Shown here: positions 28,095 to 35,882 of the stretch, piece after piece
How the letters are laid out: every line of letters begins with the position of its first letter
Numbering within the stretch: position 1 is the first letter of the stretch
Assembly: GCA_937937835.1 (NCBI GenBank)
Contig: CALDBJ010000040.1
Span: 1 to 57,246 of the forward strand
DNA: 57,246 bases
DNA from: an uncultured Collinsella sp.
GTDB taxonomy: Bacteria; Actinomycetota; Coriobacteriia; Coriobacteriales; Coriobacteriaceae
Reading direction: 5' to 3'
The notes under the pieces: model-generated
What the model saw: the letters and a program-made list of their open reading frames with translations, nothing else
What the model was told of the DNA's origin: nothing
Databases searched by the model: none
Translations under genes and position numbers: made by a program

Positions 28095-28733
28095 ATGGAA
28101 ATCTTCAACGCGACCAACCTGCTCTACATTTGGGGCGGCTTTGTTAAGACGATCGAGATCTCGGCGCTGTCGATCTTTTTCTCGCTCATCTTTGGCACGG
28201 TGCTGGCGCTTGTTAAAAGCTATGCGCCCCGCCCGTTCCGTATTTTGGTGAGCGCCTATATCGAGCTGTTCCGTTGCACGCCGAACCTGCTGTGGATCCT
28301 GTTTATCTACTTTACGGTGCAGGGTTTGGACATTGTGATTTCGACCATCGCCTTTACGCTGTTTACCAGCGCTGTTATGGCCGAGATTGTGCGCGGCGGC
28401 CTCAACTCGATTCCGCGCGGCCAGTTTGAGGCAGCGCAGAGCCAGGGCTTCGGCTTCTTTGCCACCATGCGCTACATCATTCTGCCGCAGACGTTTAAGA
28501 CAATCATTCCGGCGCTGTTTAGCCAGTGCACGACCGTCATCAAGGACAGCTCGTATCTTTCAGGCATTAACGTGGCCGAGCTCATGTACACGGCAAACGT
28601 CGTGATGGCCCACGCGATCGACCTGTCGCAGGTGCTTATGCTCTACGGCCTGGTGTTTGCGATGTACTTTGTGCTCAACTTTGGTATCTCGCTGCTGGTG
28701 AGGGCTTGTCAGAGGCGAATGGTGGCAGCGTAG
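28095..28733 (+). CDS. Amino-acid ABC transporter, permease 2
   Basis: Second HisM/GlnP-type membrane subunit, expected to pair with permease 1. The 212-residue protein has about five helices and the coupling loop EAAQSQGFGFFATMRYIILP, plus FRCTPNLLWILFIYF. It is the last gene of the transporter operon; a palindromic repeat follows its stop codon. Confidence 0.93.
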   Translation: MEIFNATNLLYIWGGFVKTIEISALSIFFSLIFGTVLALVKSYAPRPFRILVSAYIELFRCTPNLLWILFIYFTVQGLDIVISTIAFTLFTSAVMAEIVRGGLNSIPRGQFEAAQSQGFGFFATMRYIILPQTFKTIIPALFSQCTTVIKDSSYLSGINVAELMYTANVVMAHAIDLSQVLMLYGLVFAMYFVLNFGISLLVRACQRRMVAA

Positions 28734-28736
28734 ATT

Positions 28737-28763
28737 GTGGCAAAGGGACAGTCCCTTTGTCAC
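28737..28763. repeat. GGGACAGTCCC palindrome
   Basis: GTGGCAAAGGGAC and GTCCCTTTGTCAC form a near-perfect 27-bp palindrome between the ABC operon and the cytidylate-kinase-like gene. It shares the GGGAC core of the repeats at 20.9-32.1 kb. Confidence 0.75.
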
Positions 28764-28781
28764 ATAGAGAAAGGAATCGCG

Positions 28782-29405
28782 ATGAGCGATCTGGAGAATA
28801 AGAAGAGTCCTGTGGTCATTACCATCGCGCGCGACTTTGGTGCCGAGGGCCACGAGATTGGCCGTATCCTCGCCGATGAGCTGGGGATTCCGCTGTACGA
28901 TAACGAGCTGCTGGTGCGTGCTTCGCTGCGCGCGGGCGAGTCGCTCGACAAGATGGCCGCCTACGACGAGCGCCTGGCCGTGGAGAACATGGCGTTTCTG
29001 CCCGACCGCTACGATGCGCGTTCGTACTCGGACAAGTTGTTCCAAAAGATGAGCCAGGTGATTTTGGATCTGGGTGAGACCGAGAGCTGCATTATCGAAG
29101 GCCGTCTGTCCGATTATCTGCTGCGCAACAACCCCAATCACATCGCCGTGCTGGTGACTGCGCCCTTTGAGGACCGCGTCGAGATCGTGCGCAAGAAGCG
29201 CGGCCTCAACAAAAAGAAGGGCGCCAAGCTGGTCAAACAGCAGCAGAAGGCGCGCGAGGCGTTCTATAAGCGCTACAGCGCCGGAAAGTGGAAGATGACG
29301 AGCGGCAAGGACATCGTCGTCAACCGCGCCAAGCTGGGCCGCGAAGGCTGCAAGGATGTCATCGCCGCTGCCTACCGCTACAAGGTGGCGCAGCTCGAAG
29401 GCTAA
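28782..29405 (+). CDS. Cytidylate kinase-like protein
   Basis: Belongs by pattern to the cytidylate kinase-like family; its true substrate is not known. The 207-residue protein opens with ITIARDFGAEGHEIGRILAD, where the phosphate-binding loop resembles that of CMP kinases, and has DELGIPLYDNELL, CIIEGRLSDYLL and a Lys-rich lid (RKKRGLNKKKGAKLVKQQQK). ATG 28782 follows GAAAGGA. The gene stands alone between two GGGAC-type palindromes. Confidence 0.8.
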   Translation: MSDLENKKSPVVITIARDFGAEGHEIGRILADELGIPLYDNELLVRASLRAGESLDKMAAYDERLAVENMAFLPDRYDARSYSDKLFQKMSQVILDLGETESCIIEGRLSDYLLRNNPNHIAVLVTAPFEDRVEIVRKKRGLNKKKGAKLVKQQQKAREAFYKRYSAGKWKMTSGKDIVVNRAKLGREGCKDVIAAAYRYKVAQLEG

Positions 29406-29414
29406 CCGACCAAA

Positions 29415-29449
29415 ACCACCACAAAGGTGCCTGTCCCCATCGTGGTGGT
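29415..29449. repeat. Inverted repeat after the cytidylate-kinase-like gene
   Basis: ACCACCAC (29415-29422) pairs with GTGGTGGT (29442-29449) around a loop with the reversed CCTGTCCCC core. It has no T-run and is probably another member of the local repeat family. Confidence 0.55.
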
Positions 29450-29462
29450 CGGGTGGCTGGTA

Positions 29463-29500
29463 TAAAAAAGTCCCCGTCGGGCGTGTGCTCGACGGGGACT
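29463..29500 (-). terminator. Terminator of the nfnA-nfnB operon
   Basis: A perfect 11-bp stem (29469-29479 with 29490-29500) is followed, read on the minus strand, by a run of six Ts. The three Ts on the other side may also give weak stopping on the plus strand. Confidence 0.88.
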
Positions 29501-29530
29501 TTGCCGTTTGATGGCTAGCGCTGAGGGTGA

Positions 29531-30940
29531 TTACTCGCCCAGCAGGCTCTTGGTGATGGAGGCAGCAGCCTTCTTGCCGGCGCCCATCGCCAGAATGACC
29601 GTAGCGGCACCGGTGACGATGTCGCCGCCGGCCCAGATACGGGGATCGGTGGTCTGGCCGGTCTCCTCGTCGGCAACGATGTAGCCCCACTTGTTGAGCT
29701 CCATCTTGCCGCCGATCTTCTTTGCGAAGGGGTTGGCGTTGGTGCCGATAGCCGAGATCGCGACGTCGCAGGGGATCTCCTCGATGGCGCCCTCGATGGG
29801 CACCGGGCGACGACGGCCGGACTCGTCGGGCTCGCCGAGCTCCATCTTCTGGACCTTGACGGCGCACACGGAGCCGTCCTCGCCGGCGACAAACTCGAGC
29901 GGGGAGACGAGCGGCAGAACCTCGACGCCCTCGGCCTTAGCATGATGCAGCTCGGCGCGACGGCAAGGCATCTCGTCCTCGGTACGACGATAGGCGATGA
30001 TGGCGTGCTCGGCGCCCAGGCGCTTGGCGGTACGCACGGCATCCATAGCCACGTTGCCGCCACCAAAGACGACGACGTTCTTGCCGTGCTTGGTGGGGGT
30101 GTCGTACTCGGGGAACTTGTTGGCCTTCATCAGGTTCACGCGGGTGAGGTACTCGTTAGCGAAGAAGACGTTGGGCAGGTTCTCGCCGGGGACGTTGAGG
30201 AACTTGGGCAGGCCAGCGCCGGTCGCCACGTAGATGGCGTCGAAGCCCTGCTCGAACAGCTCCTCGGCCGTGGCCATGTTGCCTACGACGGAGTTGTACT
30301 CAAACCTGACGCCCATGTCCTCCAGGCCGTCAATCTCGCGCTTGACGACTGCCTTGGGCAGACGGAACTCGGGGATGCCGTAGACCAGCACGCCGCCACC
30401 GGTGAAGAATGCCTCGAAGACGGTGACGTCAAAGCCGTTACGGGCGAGCTCGCCGGCGCAGGTGATGCCGGACGGGCCGGAGCCGACGACGGCGACCTTC
30501 TTGCCGTTCTTGGGGGCCATCTTGGGCGTGGAGGCGAGCTCGGGGCGATCACCCAGGAAGCGCTCGAGCTGGCCGATGGCCACGGGCTCGGACTTCTTAC
30601 CACGGATGCACTTGCCCTCGCACTGGTTCTCCTGCGGGCAGACGCGGCCGCAGATGGCGGGAAGCATGGAGTCCTCGCGGATGGTGTCGAGAGCGCCGCC
30701 GAAGTCCTTCGCGCGGATCTGCTCGATAAAGCGGGGAATGTTGATGTTGACGGGGCAGCCCTCAACACAGAACGGCTTCTTGCAGTTGAGGCAGCGCTCG
30801 GCCTCGGCCAGCGCCATCTCCTCGGTGAAGCCCTTGTCGACGGGGCGGAAGTCGCAGGCGCGCTCGGCAGCCGGCTCCTCGTTATCGGGGGTGCGGGGCG
30901 ACTTCATATCGGCAACGAAACGACCGTTAACTAGTGGCAT
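29531..30940 (-). CDS. nfnB: NfnB-type ferredoxin/NAD(P) oxidoreductase large subunit (GltD-like)
   Basis: Large subunit of the electron-bifurcating NADH-dependent ferredoxin:NADP+ oxidoreductase. The family is often labelled glutamate synthase small chain. The 469-residue protein has the N-terminal Cys-rich Fe-S domain (AERCLNCKKPFCVEGCP, ICGRVCPQENQCEGKCI), then FAD-binding VAVVGSGPSGITCAGELA and NADPH-binding VVVFGGGNVAMDAVRTAKRL, ending in WAGGDIVTGAATVI. The partner gene nfnA lies directly upstream, overlapping by 10 nt, which favours NfnB over a glutamate synthase role; no gltB is in the window. Confidence 0.85.
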   Translation of the reverse strand: MPLVNGRFVADMKSPRTPDNEEPAAERACDFRPVDKGFTEEMALAEAERCLNCKKPFCVEGCPVNINIPRFIEQIRAKDFGGALDTIREDSMLPAICGRVCPQENQCEGKCIRGKKSEPVAIGQLERFLGDRPELASTPKMAPKNGKKVAVVGSGPSGITCAGELARNGFDVTVFEAFFTGGGVLVYGIPEFRLPKAVVKREIDGLEDMGVRFEYNSVVGNMATAEELFEQGFDAIYVATGAGLPKFLNVPGENLPNVFFANEYLTRVNLMKANKFPEYDTPTKHGKNVVVFGGGNVAMDAVRTAKRLGAEHAIIAYRRTEDEMPCRRAELHHAKAEGVEVLPLVSPLEFVAGEDGSVCAVKVQKMELGEPDESGRRRPVPIEGAIEEIPCDVAISAIGTNANPFAKKIGGKMELNKWGYIVADEETGQTTDPRIWAGGDIVTGAATVILAMGAGKKAAASITKSLLGE

Positions 30941-31770
30941 GCGCAGCTCTTTTCCTCATAGGCCTTGAGGGACTCGCCCTCTTCGGAACGGTAAGCGGCC
31001 TGGCGGGCACGAAGGTCATCCCAGTCGACCAGGGTGGCATCGAAGTCGGGGCCGTCGACGCAAGCGAACTTGGTCACGCCGCCTACCTCGACGCGGCAGC
31101 AGCCGCACATGCCGGTGCCGTCAACCATGATGGGGTTGAGCGACGCGGTGATGGGGGTGTCGTACTTCTGGGCGGTGAGGGTCGAGAACTTCATCATCGG
31201 AACGGGGCCGACGCAGAAGACCTGGCTCACGGCCTTGTCCTGCAGCAGGCGCTCCAGCGGAGCGGTGACAACGCCCTGCTCGCCGTAGGAGCCGTCGTCA
31301 GTGGTGATGTGGATGTGGTCCTCGTCGAGGAGCTCGCGGAACTGGTCCTCCATAAGCAGGAGGTCCTTGGTGCGGGCGCCCATGATGGCGTGCACCTCGT
31401 GGCCGGTCTCGACCAGGTGCTTGGCGACCGGGAAGGCAATTGCCAGGCCGACGCCGCCGCCAATGACGGCGCAGGGGCCCTCAGCCATCTCGGTGGGAAC
31501 GCCCAGCGGGCCCACGACGTCGCGCAGCGACTCGCCGGCCTCGTAGGTGGAAAGCATCTCGGTGGTCTTGCCGATCACCATGAAGATGAACTCGACCCAG
31601 CCCTCGTCACCGTTCCAGCCGGCCAGGGTAAACGGGACACGCTCGCCCGTCTCGTTGGCGCGAACCATGAGGAACTGTCCAGCGTGCGCATGCTTGGCGA
31701 TTGCAGGCGCCTCGATGCGGAACTTGAACACCTTCTCCGAGAACTGCGTCTTCTCCAGGATCTTATACAT
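30931..31770 (-). CDS. nfnA: NfnA-type sulfide/ferredoxin-NADP reductase subunit
   Basis: Small subunit of NfnAB, carrying FAD, NAD(H) and a [2Fe-2S] cluster. The 279-residue protein has the FAD domain (HAGQFLMVRANETGERVPFTL), the glycine-rich segment AVIGGGVGLAIAFPVAKHL and the C-terminal cluster motif DGTGMCGCCRVEVGG...FACVDGPDFD. GAGAGGGG precedes the start. Together NfnAB lets the cell trade NADH plus ferredoxin for NADPH, which ties it to the Ech hydrogenase through ferredoxin. Confidence 0.88.
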   Translation of the reverse strand: MYKILEKTQFSEKVFKFRIEAPAIAKHAHAGQFLMVRANETGERVPFTLAGWNGDEGWVEFIFMVIGKTTEMLSTYEAGESLRDVVGPLGVPTEMAEGPCAVIGGGVGLAIAFPVAKHLVETGHEVHAIMGARTKDLLLMEDQFRELLDEDHIHITTDDGSYGEQGVVTAPLERLLQDKAVSQVFCVGPVPMMKFSTLTAQKYDTPITASLNPIMVDGTGMCGCCRVEVGGVTKFACVDGPDFDATLVDWDDLRARQAAYRSEEGESLKAYEEKSCACH

Positions 31771-32143
31771 AGAACCCCTCTCTTGTTAGGGCTGCCGAAC
31801 CGTGCCTCCACGGAAATGGACGGTAGCCCGAATAAAACCGTACGCGCACAGGCGTTGTGCAGACATACGGTGCAAATTATACCCTCATGGCAATGTCGCT
31901 TACGTGTTTCTTTGGCAGGTGGGAAAAGGGTTTATCCACTTCGGCCTACCAAATAGGGACAGGTTTATTTTGGTCGGTTTTATCAGGCAAAACGGCAAAG
32001 GGGCCGGCCTCGGGTTGTGATGAGGCCGGCCCCCTTTGGGGCGCTGCATATGTATGGCGGCACAGGGTTTATTACGGCGCGGCTGTCATGGCGTTTCCGT
32101 AGATAAAACCTGCCAAAATAACCCTGTCCCTAAATAGTAGGTT
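31771..32143. other. Intergenic region between nfnA and pth
   Basis: No gene is seen in these 373 bp. They contain the nested inverted-repeat element at 31954-32132 and presumably the nfnA promoter on the minus strand. Confidence 0.6.
31954..32132. repeat. Nested inverted-repeat element, GGGACAGG type
   Basis: Outer arms 31954-31984 and 32102-32132 match over 31 bp with about three mismatches (starting TAGGGACAGG). Inside is a second strong hairpin, AAAGGGGCCGGCCTC (31997-32011) with 32022-32037. The outer core is the same as in the repeat after purF. Confidence 0.8.
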
Positions 32144-32773
32144 TTAGTGCTTGCCGTTGGCGGAGGCGGCGCCGTTGACATGGTCGCGAGCATAGACTAC
32201 GCCGTGCACAATCGCCAGGCCGGCGGCGTCGGCCGCGCGGGCGCAGGTGTCCTGGAAATCCTCGGCCTCGCGGGCGCGCAGCTGCTTAAGCACGTAGTCG
32301 GCGACGGCCATCTTGCCGGGAGGGTTGCCGATGCCGGTGCGGATGCGGCTGAAGTCGCGGCTGCCCATCTTATCGATGATGGAACGCAGGCCGTTGTGAC
32401 CGGCGTGGCCACCGCCCACCTTAACGCGGACGTCGCCGGCGGGAATGTCGAGCTCGTCGTGGATTACGAGCAGCTCCTCGGCCTTGATCTTGTACTCGCG
32501 GCAGAGCTTGGAGATGGGCCCGCCCGAGGTGTTCATGTACGACTGCGGCTTGACCAGTACAATCTGGCGCTTGCCGCCCTCTTCCTCGGGATCGTTGATG
32601 TTGATGAGCGCGACCTCGGCGCCTGCTTGGTTTTTCCAGTACGTGACGCCGGCCTGACGGGCCAGCTCGTCGATTGCTTTGAAACCAGCGTTGTGACGGG
32701 TCTCGGCATATTCCTCGCCAGGGTTGCCAAGTCCGGCAACCATGCGAATCTTAAGCGGCTGTGCAGCTGCCAT
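32144..32773 (-). CDS. pth: Peptidyl-tRNA hydrolase
   Basis: Releases peptides from tRNAs that drop off the ribosome. The 209-residue protein has GLGNPGEEYAETRHNAGF (catalytic H27), KPQSYMNTSGG, HDELDIPAGDVRVKVGGGH and GHNGLRSI. The start at 32773 (MAAAQPLKIR) is preferred because AAAGG then lies 6 nt upstream; the ATG two codons earlier abuts that site. The C-terminal VNGAASANGKH tail is variable. Confidence 0.95.
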   Translation of the reverse strand: MAAAQPLKIRMVAGLGNPGEEYAETRHNAGFKAIDELARQAGVTYWKNQAGAEVALININDPEEEGGKRQIVLVKPQSYMNTSGGPISKLCREYKIKAEELLVIHDELDIPAGDVRVKVGGGHAGHNGLRSIIDKMGSRDFSRIRTGIGNPPGKMAVADYVLKQLRAREAEDFQDTCARAADAAGLAIVHGVVYARDHVNGAASANGKH

Positions 32774-33123
32774 GTTCATCCTTTCGTTGATTTGTCGCCT
32801 GCTATGGTGAGCGACCCTGTTGCCGCTGTCAAATGGAGGGCAATTGAGGTTATTTGAGGGCGTTTGGACGGCCGTCGAAATCGAGGTGGACAGTTAGTTC
32901 GGATACGTATAAGTTCTGAGAACTCGAATTGCTCGATTCAATGCCGATACGTTGTTTTGGAGCTTTAGTTAGTCCATATGACGCTGTTTTGAAGTCTACC
33001 CTGCCTTCAAATCGGGCGAATGGTATAGAGATAACTGCAAAACAGCCTAATTCAATGTGTCCATTTATACGTATTTGAACTAACTGTCCAGCCCTGCTCG
33101 ACGGTGCACGGGTGATTCGCCGT
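32774..33123. other. Intergenic region holding inverted-repeat element copy 1
   Basis: No gene is seen. Most of the stretch is the element at 32887-33090. The base composition is lower in G+C than the neighbouring coding DNA. Confidence 0.6.
32887..33090. mobile_element. MITE-like element, copy 1 (TGGACAGTTAGTTC ends)
   Basis: Terminal inverted repeats of 26 bp (32887-32912 and 33065-33090; 24 of 26 matched) bound 204 bp without a coding sequence. The ends read TGGACAGTTAGTTC...GAACTAACTGTCCA. A second element with the same ends lies at 34415-34616. No clear target duplication is visible. Confidence 0.7.
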
Positions 33124-34251
33124 TTAGACCGGCGCAAGGCCGATTCCGGCCCGCAGGGCGTTGAGCCAAGCGGCCTGACGCTTGCGATAGCCCTTGATAC
33201 GGTATCGGAATCGGACTCCCGCGAGTCGATGCATCGTTTGGGCGAAGGCTTCGAGTGCAACAAGGTCTTTCATTTGGTCGCGATTGATAACCAGGACGTG
33301 GATGCCCATTGCCTTGAGGCCATTATTTCGATTGCCATCGTGGATGCGAGCGTTTTGAAGCTCATGCCCAATTCCGTTGTATTCGTTGTCGACTCCGGCG
33401 GCCGGGCAATATAGGTCGCAGATGGCGTAAGGGATGCCGGAGGACATGTTGACCGCAAGAGTGTCGAAGTCGATTCGATAGTTGAGTAGCAGGCCTCCCA
33501 TGGGCAGGCTGCAACATCCGAATCCGCCAAAGCGCATGGGCGCTCCGAGAACGGCAAACATTAGGGATTCGGCTGGGGATGCAGATCCGGGTCGGGCGAG
33601 ATTGACTGCCGTGCGAAACGAGGTGTATGAGCTACTTTTGGCGAAGCGTGCGACCGCCTCGAGCTCTTCGATAGTTGTGGCGGGCTCGCATTTGTAGTGT
33701 GCCTGTTCGTAGCGGGTCTCGTTCTGTTGTTCGGTCGCCGACTGGTCGCCCAAGCAATCAAGATCGCCCGTCGCTGCGCAGTCATCGCCCTTGGGCCAGA
33801 TGGCGTCATAGGCAATGGGGTATGTTGCCCCGGGGGGAAGGGAGTAGGTTCCGAGCAGTTCCATGAGTAGCATCAAGGTTTTGGCGACTGATTCATTCTT
33901 GGAACAAAGCATGGCTGTCATGGCAGGAGACGTTGCGTAGATGTCGGCCTCGACGTGCATAATTGCACCTTCAGGAAGCGAAGCGGAGAGAATATGCTGA
34001 AGAAGTCGCTTGTCGGGGCGTCTGTTGTCTTCGTTTGAAACGAGAAGATCGAGCAGTTCGGAATCATCTTCATTCCAGGCGTCGAGTATCGAAAGTGCGC
34101 CAAAGTCTATCGCGTCATTGTTGGGAATGCAGCCAGCCAAGGCCTGTGCTTGCTGTTCGCTATCAACGGAGTCCCAGAGTAGGGCAGAGTACGCCCGTCG
34201 TGCGCGACGAATTGCGCGGAGGGCGGAGAAATGTGAAATCACGGTCGTCAT
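33124..34251 (-). CDS. Unknown protein with a possible C-terminal nuclease-like motif
   Basis: Not confidently recognised. The 375-residue protein has a helical N-terminal half (MTTVISHFSALRAIRRARRA) and a C-terminal part with ICDLYCP, then DNEYNGIGHE (about D279, D288, E290), followed by NRNNGLKAMGIHVLVI. That spacing recalls PD-(D/E)XK-type domains of the DUF559/Vsr sort, where the acidic residues bind metal. It is lower in G+C than its neighbours, lacks a good ribosome site, and is bracketed by two copies of an inverted-repeat element, all suggesting acquisition. Confidence 0.6.
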   Translation of the reverse strand: MTTVISHFSALRAIRRARRAYSALLWDSVDSEQQAQALAGCIPNNDAIDFGALSILDAWNEDDSELLDLLVSNEDNRRPDKRLLQHILSASLPEGAIMHVEADIYATSPAMTAMLCSKNESVAKTLMLLMELLGTYSLPPGATYPIAYDAIWPKGDDCAATGDLDCLGDQSATEQQNETRYEQAHYKCEPATTIEELEAVARFAKSSSYTSFRTAVNLARPGSASPAESLMFAVLGAPMRFGGFGCCSLPMGGLLLNYRIDFDTLAVNMSSGIPYAICDLYCPAAGVDNEYNGIGHELQNARIHDGNRNNGLKAMGIHVLVINRDQMKDLVALEAFAQTMHRLAGVRFRYRIKGYRKRQAAWLNALRAGIGLAPV

Positions 34252-34414
34252 AGCTATAACGTACTAAGTTGGCGGCAGAATGCGACCGCCATGCCGTTCT
34301 TTTCGCTCAGCGGGGCGCTGCGCACCACGAACGGCTGGGTGTTATGAAATCGGTGGAATCGGTTGAGGGGATTGCGGGAAATTGAGCTCTGCCGCGAAGG
34401 TTGACGATAGCTAC

Positions 34415-34616
34415 TGGACAGTTAGTTCAGATACGTATAAGGCGGCGGGCGTTCGAGACGTTTCTAAGGGCCTTCGAGGGCGATTTGAGGGTAAAGATGC
34501 GGCGGTTGTACTCGAAAAAGATGAGCTTTGGGCGGCATGGCATCCGCCGGGGAGCTCAGAAGGCTCCGAACGGCCCTTTGGAGCTTTAAAAAATACGTAT
34601 CTGAACTAATTGTCCA
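34415..34616. mobile_element. MITE-like element, copy 2 (TGGACAGTTAGTTC ends)
   Basis: Terminal inverted repeats of 26 bp (34415-34440 and 34591-34616; 23 of 26 matched) bound 202 bp. The ends are nearly identical to those at 32887-33090, but the inside is mostly different apart from TTTGGAGCTTTA near the right part of both. Confidence 0.7.
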
Positions 34617-34635
34617 GGGAAGGTTGGCGAGGGAT

Positions 34636-34672
34636 AGAAAAAGGGTCGGAAGCGAGTTTCCGACCCTTTAAA
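34636..34672 (-). terminator. Terminator of prs
   Basis: A 12-bp perfect stem (34640-34651 with 34658-34669) is followed on the minus strand by TTTTTC. Confidence 0.9.
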
Positions 34673-34702
34673 AGCATCAAAGATGATGCGATGTGCGGCA
34701 GG

Positions 34703-35689
34703 CTACAGCGCGAAGTCGCCGCCGACGAGCGTGGAGACGGGCTCCTCGTGGTAAACGGCGGAGATGGCCTGAGCGAACTCCTCGGCGACCGAGATGGTCT
34801 TGATCTTGCCGCCGACCTCGACGGGAATGGCGTCGGTGACGAGGCACTCGACGATCGGGGCGTCGTTCAGACGCTCGATGGCCGGACCGGAGAAGATGCC
34901 GTGGGTGGCGCATACGTAGATGTCGCCGGCGCCCATAGCCTTGAGCTCCTTGACGTTGGCGCACAGGGTGCCTGCGGTGTCGATCATGTCGTCGTTGATG
35001 ACGCAGGTCTTGCCCTTGATGTCACCGATGATGCCCATGACCTCGGCGGCGTTGTGGCGCGGACGGCCCTTGTGGGCGATGGCCAGGTCGCAGCCGAGCA
35101 TGTCGGACAGCTTCTTGGCGGCCTTGGCGCGGCCCACATCGGGGGAGACGACAACCAGGTTGTCGGTGTCGAAGTGCATGTCGTTGTAGTACTGGCCAAA
35201 CAGCGGCAGTGCGGACAGGTGGTTAACCGGGATATCAAAGAAGCCCTGGATCTGACCCTGGTGCAGGTCGAGGGTGATGATGCGGTCGACACCGGCGCGC
35301 TCGAGCAGGTTGGCGACGAGGCGGGCGGTGATGGGCTCGCGCGGGCCGGCCTTGCGGTCCTGGCGGGCATAGCCGTAGTGGGTGATAACGGCGGTGATGG
35401 AGCGGGCGGATGCGCGCTTGGCAGCGTCGGTGGCGATGAGCAGCTCCATGAGCATGTCGTTGACGTTGCCGCCAGCCACGGACTGAATCAGGAAGACGTC
35501 GGCGCCGCGGACGGTCTCGTCGTAGCGGGCGTAAATCTCACCGTTGGCGAACTGCTTTAGCGTAAGGCCCGAAAGCTCGACCCCAAGGTACTCAGCGATC
35601 TTCTGAGCGAGGGGACGGTTGGAGGAACCGGAATACACGCGGATGGACTTGCGCATATTCTCCGACTTCTCGGGATCATTAATCGGCAT
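34703..35689 (-). CDS. prs: Ribose-phosphate pyrophosphokinase (PRPP synthetase)
   Basis: Makes PRPP from ribose 5-phosphate and ATP, feeding the purine, pyrimidine and other pathways in this window. The 328-residue protein has the class I pattern: SGSSNRPLAQKIAEYL, FANGEIYARYDETVRGADVF, YGYARQDRK, LDLHQGQIQGFFDIPV, and the PRPP loop INDDMIDTAGT, where an Asn replaces the more common Val/Asp of VDD. AAAGGAGAAGG lies before the start. A terminator separates it from glmU upstream, so it likely has its own promoter. Confidence 0.95.
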   Translation of the reverse strand: MPINDPEKSENMRKSIRVYSGSSNRPLAQKIAEYLGVELSGLTLKQFANGEIYARYDETVRGADVFLIQSVAGGNVNDMLMELLIATDAAKRASARSITAVITHYGYARQDRKAGPREPITARLVANLLERAGVDRIITLDLHQGQIQGFFDIPVNHLSALPLFGQYYNDMHFDTDNLVVVSPDVGRAKAAKKLSDMLGCDLAIAHKGRPRHNAAEVMGIIGDIKGKTCVINDDMIDTAGTLCANVKELKAMGAGDIYVCATHGIFSGPAIERLNDAPIVECLVTDAIPVEVGGKIKTISVAEEFAQAISAVYHEEPVSTLVGGDFAL

Positions 35690-35831
35690 TACCCTTCTCC
35701 TTTATACATCGAATGCCATATAGATGCCTTTTTGCATTGTAACCGTGCGGCGGGGTTAATCGGGTCTTGATAACGTCTTTACCGTCAACGGACACGAACC
35801 GACCACTCATCCGGTCGCGCAGGTCACGATA

Positions 35832-35865
35832 GAAAAAGGAGCCGCCCCCATGGGAACAGCTCCTT
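35832..35865 (-). terminator. Terminator of glmU
   Basis: AAGGAGC (35836-35842) pairs with GCTCCTT (35859-35865), with further pairing inside; read on the minus strand it is followed by TTTTT. It lies between glmU and prs. Confidence 0.8.
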
Positions 35866-35882
35866 AGATGCTTGGTAAAACG

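Larger units (their letters stand above)
34252..34702. other. Intergenic region holding inverted-repeat element copy 2 and the prs terminator
   Basis: No gene is seen. The stretch holds the promoter side of the minus-strand unknown gene, the element at 34415-34616, and the prs terminator. An open frame through the element has no protein-like features. Confidence 0.6.

Noticed and set aside
29531..30940. Glutamate synthase small subunit (GltD) as the primary call
   Set aside because: No gltB is adjacent, and the gene overlaps a clear NfnA gene, so NfnB is the better name.
34382..34609. Small protein in the second inverted-repeat element
   Set aside because: The frame runs through both ends of the repeat with no ribosome site or recognisable sequence.
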